Of a stretch of 64,000 bases of DNA, positions 48,301 through 55,609 are shown in pieces; the first letter of the stretch is position 1, and the number at the start of each line of letters is the position of its first letter. A model generated the notes under the pieces. It worked only from the letters and a program-made list of their open reading frames with translations. It was not told the DNA's origin and made no database searches. The position numbers were made by a program, and so were the translations under genes. The DNA comes from Campanula takesimana (lineage: Eukaryota; Streptophyta; Magnoliopsida; Asterales; Campanulaceae): NCBI GenBank assembly GCA_026119855.1, contig JAOWBW010001582.1, forward strand, positions 124,001 through 188,000, read 5' to 3'.

Positions 48301-50709
48301 CAATACGATGAGATATTAGAAAAAATTAAAGAAATAGATGAACCAACTATAAAAAGAAAATTTCTAAAACAATTAGCCAAAACAATTAATGAAGAAAAAC
48401 CAGACACATCTAAGCCCGCTCAATACGAAGATGTTATACAAATGTTCCAAAACAAAAAGAAACAAATTTCATCAGTAGACTTACAACATGAAATTAGAGA
48501 AATAAAAAAAGAAATAAAATTATTAAAACAAAGTAACTTAGATTTACAAAAAACACAAAAGGAAATAGAAACAAAATTAGCACTACAAGAAATTAAAAAA
48601 CAAATACATTCAACCTACAATGATGAAGCTTCTACTTCTAAGGCTAATAAAGAATTAGACAAACAATTTAAGAACCCTTTTGCTAAAAAATCTTCTTCGG
48701 AAACAAATACAGATTCCTCTACAGACACAGAAGAAAGTATATATGCTCTTACTCGAGTCAGATATCAAAAATGGTATGTACATATACATATGAAAATCAA
48801 AGATTTCGAATATAAAGGATTAGCCATGTTAGACTCAGGAGCAGATTTAAATTGTGTTGAACAAGGAATAATACCAACAAAATATTTTATTAAAACAAAA
48901 CAAAGTCTTTCAGCAGCCAATTCTTCAAAATTAGAAGTAAAATACAAGATACCCGAAGCACATGTTTGCAATAATAGTATCTGCTTTAAAACAAGTCTTA
49001 TGCTTGTAAAAAATTTAAACACAAAAGTGATATTAGGAAATCCTTTTTTACAAATGTTATATCCCTTTTCAGTTTCACAAAGAGGAGTAGAATCAAGAAT
49101 ATTAGGACAAAAAATTATATTTGATTTTTTATATCCTGTATCTAATAGTGATGTAAATAATTTACAAAAAACAGGAATCTCTAAATTAAATACTTTACAA
49201 AATCAAATGAAATTTCTTAAGGAAGAATTATTAAATATCAAAATTGAAGAAAAATTACAACTTCAACAAAACAAAGATATAATCTCTAAAAAATTAGAAA
49301 AATTTGAAAAAGACTTATGTTCTGACTTACCCACAGCTTTTTGGGAAAGGAAAAAACATGTAATAACACTACCATATGAAAAAGATTTTAATGAACAAAC
49401 AATACCTACAAAAGCAAGACCTATACAAATGAATCAAGAATTATTAGAATATTGTAAAAAAGAAATCAAAGACTTACTCAATAAAAAATTAATTAGGAAG
49501 AGTAAATCACCTTGGTCATGCTCAGCATTCTATGTATCAAAAAATGCAGAAATAGAAAGAGGTGCACCAAGATTAGTAATTAATTACAAACCTTTAAACA
49601 CTGCACTAAAATGGATTAGATATCCAATACCCAATAAACAAGATTTACTAAAACGATTACATGATGCATCTATATTTTCAAAATTTGATATGAAATCAGG
49701 ATTTTGGCAAATACAAATAGCAGAAGAAGATAAATACAAAACAGCTTTTACAGTACCCTTTGGACAATACGAATGGAATGTTATGCCTTTTGGATTAAAA
49801 AATGCACCAAGCGAATTTCAAAAAATAATGAATGAAATATTTAATCCATATACTTTTATTATTGTTTATATAGATGATGTTTTAGTATTTAGTAAAACTC
49901 TTGAACAACACGACAAACATTTAAACATATTTTATAAAACAATGATACGAAATGGCCTAGTTTTATCAAAAACAAAAATAAAACTTTATCAAACAAAGAT
50001 TAGGTTTTTAGGACATGAAATAACCAATAATACTTTAATACCAATACAAAGATCTATAGATTTTGCTGACAAATTCCCAGATGAGATAAAAGATAAAAAT
50101 CAGTTACAAAGATTCCTAGGATCATTAAATTACATAGCAGATTTCTTTCCTAAATTAAGACAAATTTGTAAACCACTCTTTGATAGATTAAAAACAAATC
50201 CAAAACCGTGGACAAAAGAGCATACTAATGTAGTTAAACAAATTAAATTACATGTGAAAAGATTACCATGCTTAACTATATGTGACCCTAATGCCCCTAA
50301 GACAGTAGCCACTGATGCCTCAGACATAGGATATGGTGGAATATTAACTCAAAACATAGATGGAAAAGACCAAATAATAAGATATTATTCGGGAATATGG
50401 AACACAACACAAGCAAATTATTCTACAATAAAAAAGGAAATTCTTTCTATAGTTCTATGCATAACAAAATTTCAAGATGATCTACTTAATCAAAAATTTA
50501 TAGTCAAAGTAGATTGCAAAGCTGCAAAAGATGTTTTACAAAAAGATGTAAAGAATTTAGCCGCAAAACAAATTTTTGCCAGATGGCAAGCCCTTTTATC
50601 AATATTTGATTTTGACATCGTTCATATTGCAGGCAAAGACAATTCAATTCCAGATTTCTTAACTAGAGAATTCCTACAAGGACATGGCAGACCTTCCACT
50701 AATAAATAA
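45370..50709 (+). CDS. Pararetrovirus polyprotein (movement, capsid, protease, RT, RNase H)
   Basis: 1,779 codons without a stop. Residues 1-130 resemble the caulimovirid movement protein (ALRDARHLNY, FTISLTDPHIMD, YRLYFKVM). About 570-860 is the capsid region (LGFTGQLRTWWDKL), followed by a basic Tyr/Asn/Lys-rich stretch and a zinc knuckle (C895, C898, H903, C908). A second Cys cluster lies at 959-969. A coiled-coil-like segment is near 1040-1085. The protease active site is D1155-S-G. RT carries FDMKSGFWQI, MPFGLKNAP and YIDDVLVFS (D1502, D1503). RNase H starts with TDAS (D1649) and ends near 1770. The frame is open upstream of this ATG as far as a stop at 45283, so the native start is lost and the movement protein lacks its N-terminus. 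The RT would copy pregenomic RNA to DNA; an old virus copy, activity unknown. Confidence 0.92.
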   Translation: MEGLNTSIQIALRDARHLNYTDSLLGAIETSLTNGPIHFNSYPNFTISLTDPHIMDILTLDILTHNYHMKKGSHVYEIFYRLYFKVMNTGLCPNAFNRNKIGETIFWEIDKTKANINIPKTIKWNEITLPDKWSYPAKTVPRKEQNQTTDIEQITQYEDGSVDLKFKRTQSLSRHKKLNVHAPSRRSTSGRYEFPQNTKYEDSSSQNETVFEDETNIEIPQQTNNTGANREGINIHPYEGINVQSYEDSDFTLNMIKNDFILNKSILRKDFTSKHNEENRKLFFQTYDTNEQKLIKEKYYEFCELQEYHIPFFDFLNHDYLYKITTLQKKLRRWYKVGPDLLPTHEVYENEKPPLEATYFSKDNIQYGAYPIDKTNQLDTDDKKQTSLHLQNNWTNLYLYTVGQQLDRVEEKIDNSTKKLTIIGEEIAQLDVEIGPTPIQTKNDEHYKSQRFTEYSELYKINPSTRKNNKNTMFTKQIPPPKNTLIIPEVKPTLHDPLNDLMNKIKTHLKVKEETSTSTNIRMLTDYNDKTSESDTSSNNEYNSTTESEEEENLNTIPIQTMRHNFYNKDPDDLEILKNPTKSYNAKNIYEWNIDGLSEMEIINITKEMIIVGNIYKSTNITERQAVENIILGFTGQLRTWWDKLLAHQVKTQILEAIKADQDGHPILDENGNQAPAQLIYLIFNITTHFIGDIDLYTERNSEILQNLKCRKLEQFKWYKENFLKRVFNLADPNNYHWKEKFITGLPGLFSEKVKDTIEQKYGQISYDNLTYGDLITCVNITGLRLCQDQKLQNKLKKETTQTRKELGHWCEQFGFDKLKSPYKKKNYTQHRSPYYKNSTYRRKYRKTNKNYQNNPPAYYNKKAHFQKRYDNNKNNTRYKKSFRPFKPYNKTIKCFLCKKPGHIAKNCPAKRQIQQICHNLKIKETEEILQNIDNLELSTDIDEYNSSDQTDTSNDDECQSCKREICLCNNKLNTIEQYDEILEKIKEIDEPTIKRKFLKQLAKTINEEKPDTSKPAQYEDVIQMFQNKKKQISSVDLQHEIREIKKEIKLLKQSNLDLQKTQKEIETKLALQEIKKQIHSTYNDEASTSKANKELDKQFKNPFAKKSSSETNTDSSTDTEESIYALTRVRYQKWYVHIHMKIKDFEYKGLAMLDSGADLNCVEQGIIPTKYFIKTKQSLSAANSSKLEVKYKIPEAHVCNNSICFKTSLMLVKNLNTKVILGNPFLQMLYPFSVSQRGVESRILGQKIIFDFLYPVSNSDVNNLQKTGISKLNTLQNQMKFLKEELLNIKIEEKLQLQQNKDIISKKLEKFEKDLCSDLPTAFWERKKHVITLPYEKDFNEQTIPTKARPIQMNQELLEYCKKEIKDLLNKKLIRKSKSPWSCSAFYVSKNAEIERGAPRLVINYKPLNTALKWIRYPIPNKQDLLKRLHDASIFSKFDMKSGFWQIQIAEEDKYKTAFTVPFGQYEWNVMPFGLKNAPSEFQKIMNEIFNPYTFIIVYIDDVLVFSKTLEQHDKHLNIFYKTMIRNGLVLSKTKIKLYQTKIRFLGHEITNNTLIPIQRSIDFADKFPDEIKDKNQLQRFLGSLNYIADFFPKLRQICKPLFDRLKTNPKPWTKEHTNVVKQIKLHVKRLPCLTICDPNAPKTVATDASDIGYGGILTQNIDGKDQIIRYYSGIWNTTQANYSTIKKEILSIVLCITKFQDDLLNQKFIVKVDCKAAKDVLQKDVKNLAAKQIFARWQALLSIFDFDIVHIAGKDNSIPDFLTREFLQGHGRPSTNK

Positions 50710-51013
50710 CCAAATTTTTTATACACATGGTAGACGTAATAGCTGGCTTAATAGAAACCTTGATAACATTGATTATTTGAACCATTTAGCTAGACAACTA
50801 AGAGATCTTAAATCTACAGATTTTCCTGGAACTTATGGAAATTATGAAAAAAGGATACACTTTATGTATGTACGTTTCATCATTAGTGATCTTGAGGAAT
50901 ACATAGAAAACGATGGAGTTTTCTACCATCAGAAAAGGATCGCAACAAATATGCTCATACAAGCAAAGGCTCTTTCCAGGAAAATGTGGAAGTTAATTAA
51001 AAATCTCCAATAA
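50684..51013 (+). CDS. Pararetrovirus ORF2, small protein of unknown function
   Basis: 109 codons. Its ATG overlaps the end of the polyprotein frame by 26 nt in another frame, in a good context (G at -3, G at +4). That is a typical compact viral arrangement, possibly expressed by reinitiation or leaky scanning (inference). The product is basic and predicted mostly helical (LNHLARQLRDLKS, RIHFMYVRFIISDLEEY, ATNMLIQAKALSRKMWKL), with no transmembrane segment or metal site. I recognise no family. The small ORFs of badnaviruses and tungroviruses precede the polyprotein, whereas this follows it. Confidence 0.7.
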   Translation: MADLPLINNQIFYTHGRRNSWLNRNLDNIDYLNHLARQLRDLKSTDFPGTYGNYEKRIHFMYVRFIISDLEEYIENDGVFYHQKRIATNMLIQAKALSRKMWKLIKNLQ

Positions 51014-51092
51014 ATTTCTCTCTTGTATTTTTATGTATTTCATATGTTTGTATTAGATAAAAATTCAATAAAAACAATCTTTATTGCAGGCA

Positions 51093-51506
51093 ATGGCAAA
51101 TTTAAATGAAGAAGACTTACTCTTTTCTGAACAATCATTTCAAGAATTAGAAAAATTAGAAAAAGAGACTTTACTTATTTCACAAATAGAACAGGAACAA
51201 ACTTGGGACCTTTTTATAAATGGAAATCGTATTCATTTAAATACTTCCAATTACATAAATTATTTATTACAAAAGTCCCCAATACTTCTAAAAGAATGTA
51301 GAAATTTTCACAAAAGAACCCCTTTTCACAAAACTCAAATGCTTACATTTCACATACATGATTTACAAGAAGTCTTTGAAAATAAATCTGCCTCGTCTTT
51401 TTCAATACTTATCAAATCTGAAATCTCAACTTTTAAAAGACTCACAAAATGTATTTATCATGATCATTATCCTAATCTTGAGGATTTTTTGCATATGCCA
51501 GATTAA
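51093..51506 (+). CDS. Pararetrovirus ORF3, small acidic N-terminal protein of unknown function
   Basis: 137 codons from the ATG at 51093; upstream codons are open only back to a TTG, so ATG is chosen. The context is strong (G at -3, G at +4). A splice-acceptor-like TCTTTATTGCAG ends at 51089, four bases before the ATG. The N-terminus is acidic and leucine-rich (NEEDLLFSEQSFQELEKLEKE) and the C-terminal half mixed basic and aromatic. No domain recognised. It lies 79 nt after ORF2; the gap is T-rich with an AATAAA. Confidence 0.65.
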   Translation: MANLNEEDLLFSEQSFQELEKLEKETLLISQIEQEQTWDLFINGNRIHLNTSNYINYLLQKSPILLKECRNFHKRTPFHKTQMLTFHIHDLQEVFENKSASSFSILIKSEISTFKRLTKCIYHDHYPNLEDFLHMPD

Positions 51507-51571
51507 AATAGCCTCGAGACTATTGAAAATAATTGAAATCAATCCACCTACTAAAATTCTCCCTGTTTAGA

Positions 51572-52903
51572 ATGATTTCAGGAACTTCGCTCAAAGGAAA
51601 GGCCAAGAAAGAACAATCCATCATACAAATCAGACCTCTTACAAAATTCCCAAACTTTATACCTGATAGAATGCCAATTCAACCAAAACTAGAAAATAGG
51701 TTTGCTACTCTTTCCCCAGATGCAAAACCATTCTCTCCCCCAATTTCAAAAGAAACATCATCCTCTCAAAAGACAGTTACTTACAAATCTGCCCTCAAAA
51801 TAGAAAACCCTCAATCTTCTCAGCCCAATAGACAAATTGTTCCTAATCCTCACCCTAAACAAACACCACCCACAAATTATTTTTATAAAAATCATACCGA
51901 TTCTATTTGTGTCCTAGAACCAGAAATTTATGAGATGACTGATAATTGGCATCCTTACCAAATATCACAATTTATTTTACCATCTTTGCACAATTATATT
52001 CCTGATAATTTTACGAAAAACCAATTTTACTATGAAACCATTCTGACACAAACAAAATCCGCCACTTTTCAATATTCCACAGATCATGTTGATAACACGA
52101 AAATTCGTTATTGCAAAGTCAAAATTTTAAAATTCCTGACTTTATCAGATTGGGGCCAAAAACCAAATGATTCTAGAGATTTACTAAATTCAAACAATTC
52201 AGCCAGATTTAATTATTATGATTATATCTTGGCTTGGTCAAGGGCCTTTTTTAGACAAAACAAATCTTTTTCTCTTTCATACTTCTTATATTTTTGTCCA
52301 AATTTTTCTTATCCAACCCCTTATTGGTTTCATCAATGGTGGAAGTCTTTCGGCTTAGACAAATCAATTGTCCCTACAGATGTACAAATTGCCTTCGGCC
52401 AATGGTCAACAAAAGTTTCTTACCCAGAACAAATTTCTCAGACTCCTCTTTGGGCCTTATTTTGTCATAATTTTCAAGTCCCATGGATTTTTATGACCGA
52501 ATTTGACTTAAGAGAGGAACAAATGTGTGACTGTATGACAGTACAAAAGTGTGAGTGTGTACAAAAAACAATCTTACCAATACTGATTCGAAAATACAAA
52601 ATAAAATGGTGGGACAAAACTGAAATTTCTCATTGCAATTCTGGAGCAGTGACAAAATACTTTCTTTCAAAACCAGAATATTGCAAAACAATTCCTCTCA
52701 AACAATCTCAACAAAATGAAGAGTTTTTAGCCAAGAAACAACAAATTATGTCCCAGATGGCTAAATGTACAAATTCAACGGATTTGGAAAGACTAATGGT
52801 ACAACTTAGTGACGAAGGAAGTTCATCCTCGATGAATGAAGGGGATACTCAACCTAATGATGACTTCTACACACAACCAGACGATCTAGAATTAGATCTG
52901 TGA
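51572..52903 (+). CDS. Pararetrovirus ORF4, 443-aa Trp/aromatic-rich protein
   Basis: 443 codons from the ATG at 51572, preceded at once by the pyrimidine-rich acceptor-like TCTCCCTGTTTAG. Residues 1-120 are Pro/Ser/Lys-rich and probably disordered. A folded aromatic core follows (YWFHQWWKSFG, PWIFMTEFD, YKIKWWDKTE). A Cys pattern C319-x-C321-x5-C327-x-C329 could bind metal. The tail is acidic (SDEGSSSSMNEGD, DDLELDL). It is the last ORF before the promoter region, the position occupied by the transactivator/inclusion-body gene in caulimoviruses and by ORF4 in tungrovirus, but I see no clear match to either; florendoviruses also have an uncharacterised second ORF. Confidence 0.75.
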   Translation: MISGTSLKGKAKKEQSIIQIRPLTKFPNFIPDRMPIQPKLENRFATLSPDAKPFSPPISKETSSSQKTVTYKSALKIENPQSSQPNRQIVPNPHPKQTPPTNYFYKNHTDSICVLEPEIYEMTDNWHPYQISQFILPSLHNYIPDNFTKNQFYYETILTQTKSATFQYSTDHVDNTKIRYCKVKILKFLTLSDWGQKPNDSRDLLNSNNSARFNYYDYILAWSRAFFRQNKSFSLSYFLYFCPNFSYPTPYWFHQWWKSFGLDKSIVPTDVQIAFGQWSTKVSYPEQISQTPLWALFCHNFQVPWIFMTEFDLREEQMCDCMTVQKCECVQKTILPILIRKYKIKWWDKTEISHCNSGAVTKYFLSKPEYCKTIPLKQSQQNEEFLAKKQQIMSQMAKCTNSTDLERLMVQLSDEGSSSSMNEGDTQPNDDFYTQPDDLELDL

Positions 52904-52907
52904 AGCT

Positions 52908-53028
52908 CAGCCGCCCTGGCCCACCACTGGCCACAAATTTCAACAAAGCATCAGCCGCCCTGGCCCACCACTGGCCACAAATTTCAACAAAGCATCAGCC
53001 GCCCTGGCCCACTGGCCACAATTTTAAA
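52908..53028 (+). repeat. Three 44-bp tandem repeats upstream of the viral TATA box
   Basis: CAGCCGCCCTGGCCCA starts at 52908, 52952 and 52996, a 44-bp period. Copies one and two are nearly identical; the third has a short deletion and a diverged end. They start right after the ORF4 stop and end about 45 bp before the TATA box, which suits an upstream enhancer (inference). GC-rich in otherwise AT-rich viral DNA. Confidence 0.9.
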
Positions 53029-53071
53029 AAGAAGATTCCTCCTGCCCACCTGCAAGACAAAAATCGAGTAG

Positions 53072-53078
53072 TATATAA
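53072..53078 (+). promoter_or_regulatory. Candidate pregenomic RNA promoter (TATA box)
   Basis: TATATAA in GTAGTATATAAGAATG, downstream of the last ORF and the tandem repeats, as expected for the single main promoter of a pararetrovirus. Transcription would be predicted to start about 30 bp downstream, near 53105. No start-site data. Confidence 0.65.
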
Positions 53079-53104
53079 GAATGTTAACTCTCATTGTAAA
53101 AGCA

Positions 53105-53506
53105 GGCTCAATTTAGTTTCAGTTTTAAATTCTCTCTATATTTCTCTCTCTAAAAATCTATTGTAATCTCTCTCAACAATTGTACTCTCAACAATTTGCA
53201 AATACACAAAGTAAGTTTACTACTCCCGCCTCGAGTATTTATTGCTGCTTACAATTTACAATTTATTTTTTCAAAACAAAAACGTTACGAAAGGTGGAAA
53301 CCACTAACCTTCCAGACCTACGGGTGACGGATAAACTGAGGTTGAACGAAAGCCTACGTATACGTATTTTCAAAAGTCAAAGTTACTGTAGCAAAAAAGT
53401 CAAATTTACTATTCACTATTCATGCGATATTTATTTTGATTTTTCTATGTTATTTATTGTTATTATCTTAATATGCATGCTTTTAAATCGGACCTCTGAT
53501 CTCTGG
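53105..53506 (+). other. Leader-like region after the viral promoter, with splice donor consensus
   Basis: CT-rich then AT-rich sequence without a credible gene (open stretches 52900-53166 and 53180-53530 are low quality). ACAAA|GTAAGT at 53206-53216 is a strong 5' splice-site match. No primer-binding site was found, so the rest of the viral leader is probably missing. The viral end is taken as the start of the TA repeat at 53507. Confidence 0.55.
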
Positions 53507-53527
53507 TATATATATATATATATATAT
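53507..53527. repeat. TA dinucleotide repeat at the right edge of the viral segment
   Basis: About ten TA units. With the shorter ATATATAT at the left edge (45303-45310), it fits the known tendency of plant pararetrovirus copies to lie in TA repeats. Confidence 0.8.
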
Positions 53528-54031
53528 TAACATCAAATTTCATCTTTATGGAAAAACAAAAACTCAGCCTGTTTATCAAATAAAAATAATTATTAACAAA
53601 AATTATTAAAACATTTCTCTTCTCATCATCTTCCATGAACACCCACCCATCCTCCACTTTTAATAATAAAAGATTATTATTCCTTAATCCCCGTGTCGGG
53701 ACCAGGAATCCTATTTCAGATGGGACGGAGGGAGTAAATAAATTGCTTTTTACATTGACCAAATTTAAAACAACATAAAGTAATTATCACTATTTAAAAA
53801 GTATGAAAGTCATTTTGGGACGGAGGGAGTATAATATTCCTAGAAAAAAGTATGAAAGTCATTTTGGGACTATGAAAGTCATTTTGGGACGGAAGGAGTA
53901 TAATATTCTTAGAAAAAAGTATGAAAGTCATTTTGGGACGGAGGGATTATAATATTCCTACTAACCATCACCACACCCACCGCCACCACCACCACCACCA
54001 CCACCATTGACACCGCCATCTATGAACACCA
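53528..54031. repeat. MULE interior with amplified MITE-like ends
   Basis: After AT-rich sequence, GATGGGACGGAGGGAGTAA at 53719-53737 is a lone Stowaway-type end. 53801-53960 holds four tandem, partly truncated copies of a unit of about 49 bp (GTATGAAAGTCATTTTGGGA + CGGAGGGAGTATAATATTCC). A CAC/CCA-rich stretch follows. No gene. Confidence 0.7.
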
Positions 54032-54369
54032 CCGTCAACACACCAAAACCACCACCGCCACCACACCACCGTCAACACACCAAAACCACCGCCACCACCT
54101 TCATTCTTCCACAACCACATCTTTAGAACTACAATCAAATTTCCAGCCAATCTTAGAGGAAAAAAAAAATCAAAATTCCCAAATCTGGGCTTCAAACAAA
54201 TCGTCAACACACCAAAACCACCACCGCCACCACCCCACCGTCAACACACCAAAACCACCGCCACCATCTTCATTCTCCCACAACCACATCTTTAGAACTA
54301 CAATCAAATTTCCAGCTCAATCTTAGAGGAAAAAATCAAAAATCCTAAATCTGGGCTTCAAACAAATCG
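54032..54369. repeat. 169-bp tandem duplication in the MULE interior
   Basis: 54032-54200 and 54201-54369 are near-identical (CGTCAACACACCAAAACC... to CTGGGCTTCAAACAAATC), each with CCACCGCCACC runs. The minus-strand open stretch 53968-54210 across them is low-complexity Gly/Trp/Val, not a gene. Confidence 0.85.
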
Positions 54370-54820
54370 GCATCTTCATGGGCGAATTTGGTCAGATCTA
54401 GACCATATATTCTTCTCGAATGTCTCGATTCTGCTCGCACAAGAGAGAGGAGAGATTGGTGAGGGTCCGATCGGTTGTCGATTGAAAGGGGAGGAGGGGG
54501 TGTGCGGCTTCAACAAATCTGGAGAAGGGGGTGTTGATGGATTGGGGTAGGGTTTGTTGATTTAGTGGTGGAGAGGGAGTGGGTAGCGCCGGAAGTTCGA
54601 GAGAGAGAGAGAGAGAGTTGGGAGACGCCGGAAGTTGGAAGTCGCCGGCGTTGGGAGTCGCCGGCGTTGGGAGAGACGCGAAATTGGTGAGGCCGGTGTA
54701 GGGAGAAACAGAGAGGAGGGGGGGGGGGTTGAGGAGTATTTTATTTATGTTTAAGCCCATTATTATTTTAGCCCCTTTAGTTTTACAATGTGCATTAGAA
54801 CCCTAGATTGCATATATAAA
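54370..54820 (-). other. GC-rich MULE interior with a Pro/Ser-rich minus-strand frame
   Basis: The frame 54760-54398 (120 codons) reads PPPLLSVSPYTGLTN...SLPTPATPNAG...SLSLSLELPALPTPSPP. It spans GA-rich microsatellite and repeated GCCGGCGTTGGGA words, so it may be chance. GC-rich interiors in non-autonomous MULEs are often captured host gene pieces (Pack-MULE), but I cannot name a source gene. Confidence 0.35.
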
Positions 54821-55010
54821 TTACAAACCCATCCAATCCGTGTATCACGTGCTCGGCACATGACACTTAACTGAATTTTCTAACGATTTCCGTCAAAAAG
54901 CCCTTAACTGCCGAAAAATTTAGATATTGAGCCCTGATCTAGCGAAAAAAAACCCAGGCCCCGTTTAGACGCACCCCCCTGCAGTTCAGGCCCTAATCTG
55001 TCATTAACCC
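54821..55010 (-). repeat. MULE right terminal inverted repeat
   Basis: Inverted partner of 45056-45248, ending CTAATCTGTCATTAACCC at 55010, followed by TAAATTATA. Confidence 0.85.
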
Positions 55011-55102
55011 TAAATTATACTATACAATTGTTGTATTTGAATGTATATAATTTAGTGGGAGTATTTTTGAAACACATTAAATATCTCTACATGATAATGG
55101 TA
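55011..55102 (+). other. Copia E leader, right part
   Basis: Second TSD copy and continuation of the leader (ATGTATATAATTTAGTGGGA), matching the copia B leader, until a MITE starts at 55103. Confidence 0.75.
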
Positions 55103-55334
55103 CTCCCTCCGTCCCAATTTAAAGTTCTTAGTTTGACTTTGCACGGAGATTAAGAAAAAGTAAATGTTGTGAGTATGAAAAGTAAAGTGGGTGAGAGAAA
55201 GTGGGTAGAGAGTTTTTGTTGTGAGAATGACAAGTGGGTCCCACTTTCCATTTTAGGTAATAAAGCAAAGTAAGAACCTTAAATTGGGACAAACTAAAAA
55301 GGAAAGTAAGAACCTTAAAGCGGGACAGAGGGAG
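55103..55334. mobile_element. Stowaway-like MITE in the copia E leader
   Basis: 232 bp flanked by TA, ends CTCCCTCCGTCCCAATTTAA and, inverted, TTAAAGCGGGACAGAGGGAG. The host leader continues on both sides. Confidence 0.88.
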
Positions 55335-55372
55335 TATGCAATATATATGTATATTTATTTGCATATTTTTGT

Positions 55373-55609
55373 AGAATGCTTTGAACTTTAATCATGTATA
55401 ATTACTGCGATAGACCCCACTTAAAGAGAATAAGATTAACTTCTTTGACTTAGTCATGAGATTAATAATTGTTCTTAAGCAAGAACGGAAGTTATGCATT
55501 CTTTATAAATCGTATTTCTAAGAAACCTAACTCCTTAAGGACGGACAAAGACATTAATTGGAAACATGTGGATGATTCTATAGATGTCAATTGTCTTACA
55601 ACTTGCTAC
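55373..55609 (+). pseudogene. Copia E gag remnant, left part
   Basis: Follows the TTTTTGTAGAATG context that precedes gag in copia B (there TTTGTAGATAATG). Heavily decayed, with several frameshifts; only short stretches resemble gag. It ends at the solo LTR (55610) after GCTAC and resumes after it. Confidence 0.55.

Larger units (their letters stand above)
45311..53506 (+). mobile_element. Endogenous pararetrovirus (caulimovirid) segment
   Basis: About 8.2 kb of virus-type sequence bounded by TA-rich tracts (ATATATAT at 45303-45310; TA repeats at 53507-53527). Order: movement-capsid-protease-RT-RNase H polyprotein, two small ORFs, a 443-aa ORF, tandem repeats, TATA box and leader-like sequence. 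The composition is A-rich, unlike the flanking DNA. Movement-protein-like codons continue in frame upstream of the first ATG to about 45311, so the polyprotein is 5'-truncated. No TGGTATCAGAG primer site was found. Polyprotein organisation suggests the petuvirus/florendovirus side of Caulimoviridae, but the genus is not established by eye. Confidence 0.88.
45056..55010. mobile_element. Mutator-like element (MULE) containing a pararetrovirus copy
   Basis: Inverted repeats of about 190 bp start GGGTTAATGACAGATTAGGG at 45056 and end with the complement at 55010. They match closely for about 170 bp (shared AAGGGCTTTTTGACGGAAAT), then decay. A perfect 9-bp TSD, TAAATTATA, flanks it (45047-45055 and 55011-55019); 9-bp duplications with long inverted repeats are characteristic of Mutator-like elements. 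The paralogous copia B leader carries the empty site with one diverged copy of that segment. No MULE transposase gene is present, so it is non-autonomous. Without the viral segment it would be about 1.75 kb. Confidence 0.85.

Noticed and set aside
45311..53506. A complete, potentially active virus genome
   Set aside because: Movement-protein N-terminus and the leader with primer-binding site are absent, so this is a partial copy despite open frames.
52900..53530. Two overlapping plus-strand frames after ORF4 (52900-53166, 53180-53530)
   Set aside because: The first translates the 44-bp repeats; the second lies in leader-like and TA-repeat DNA. Neither has coding character.
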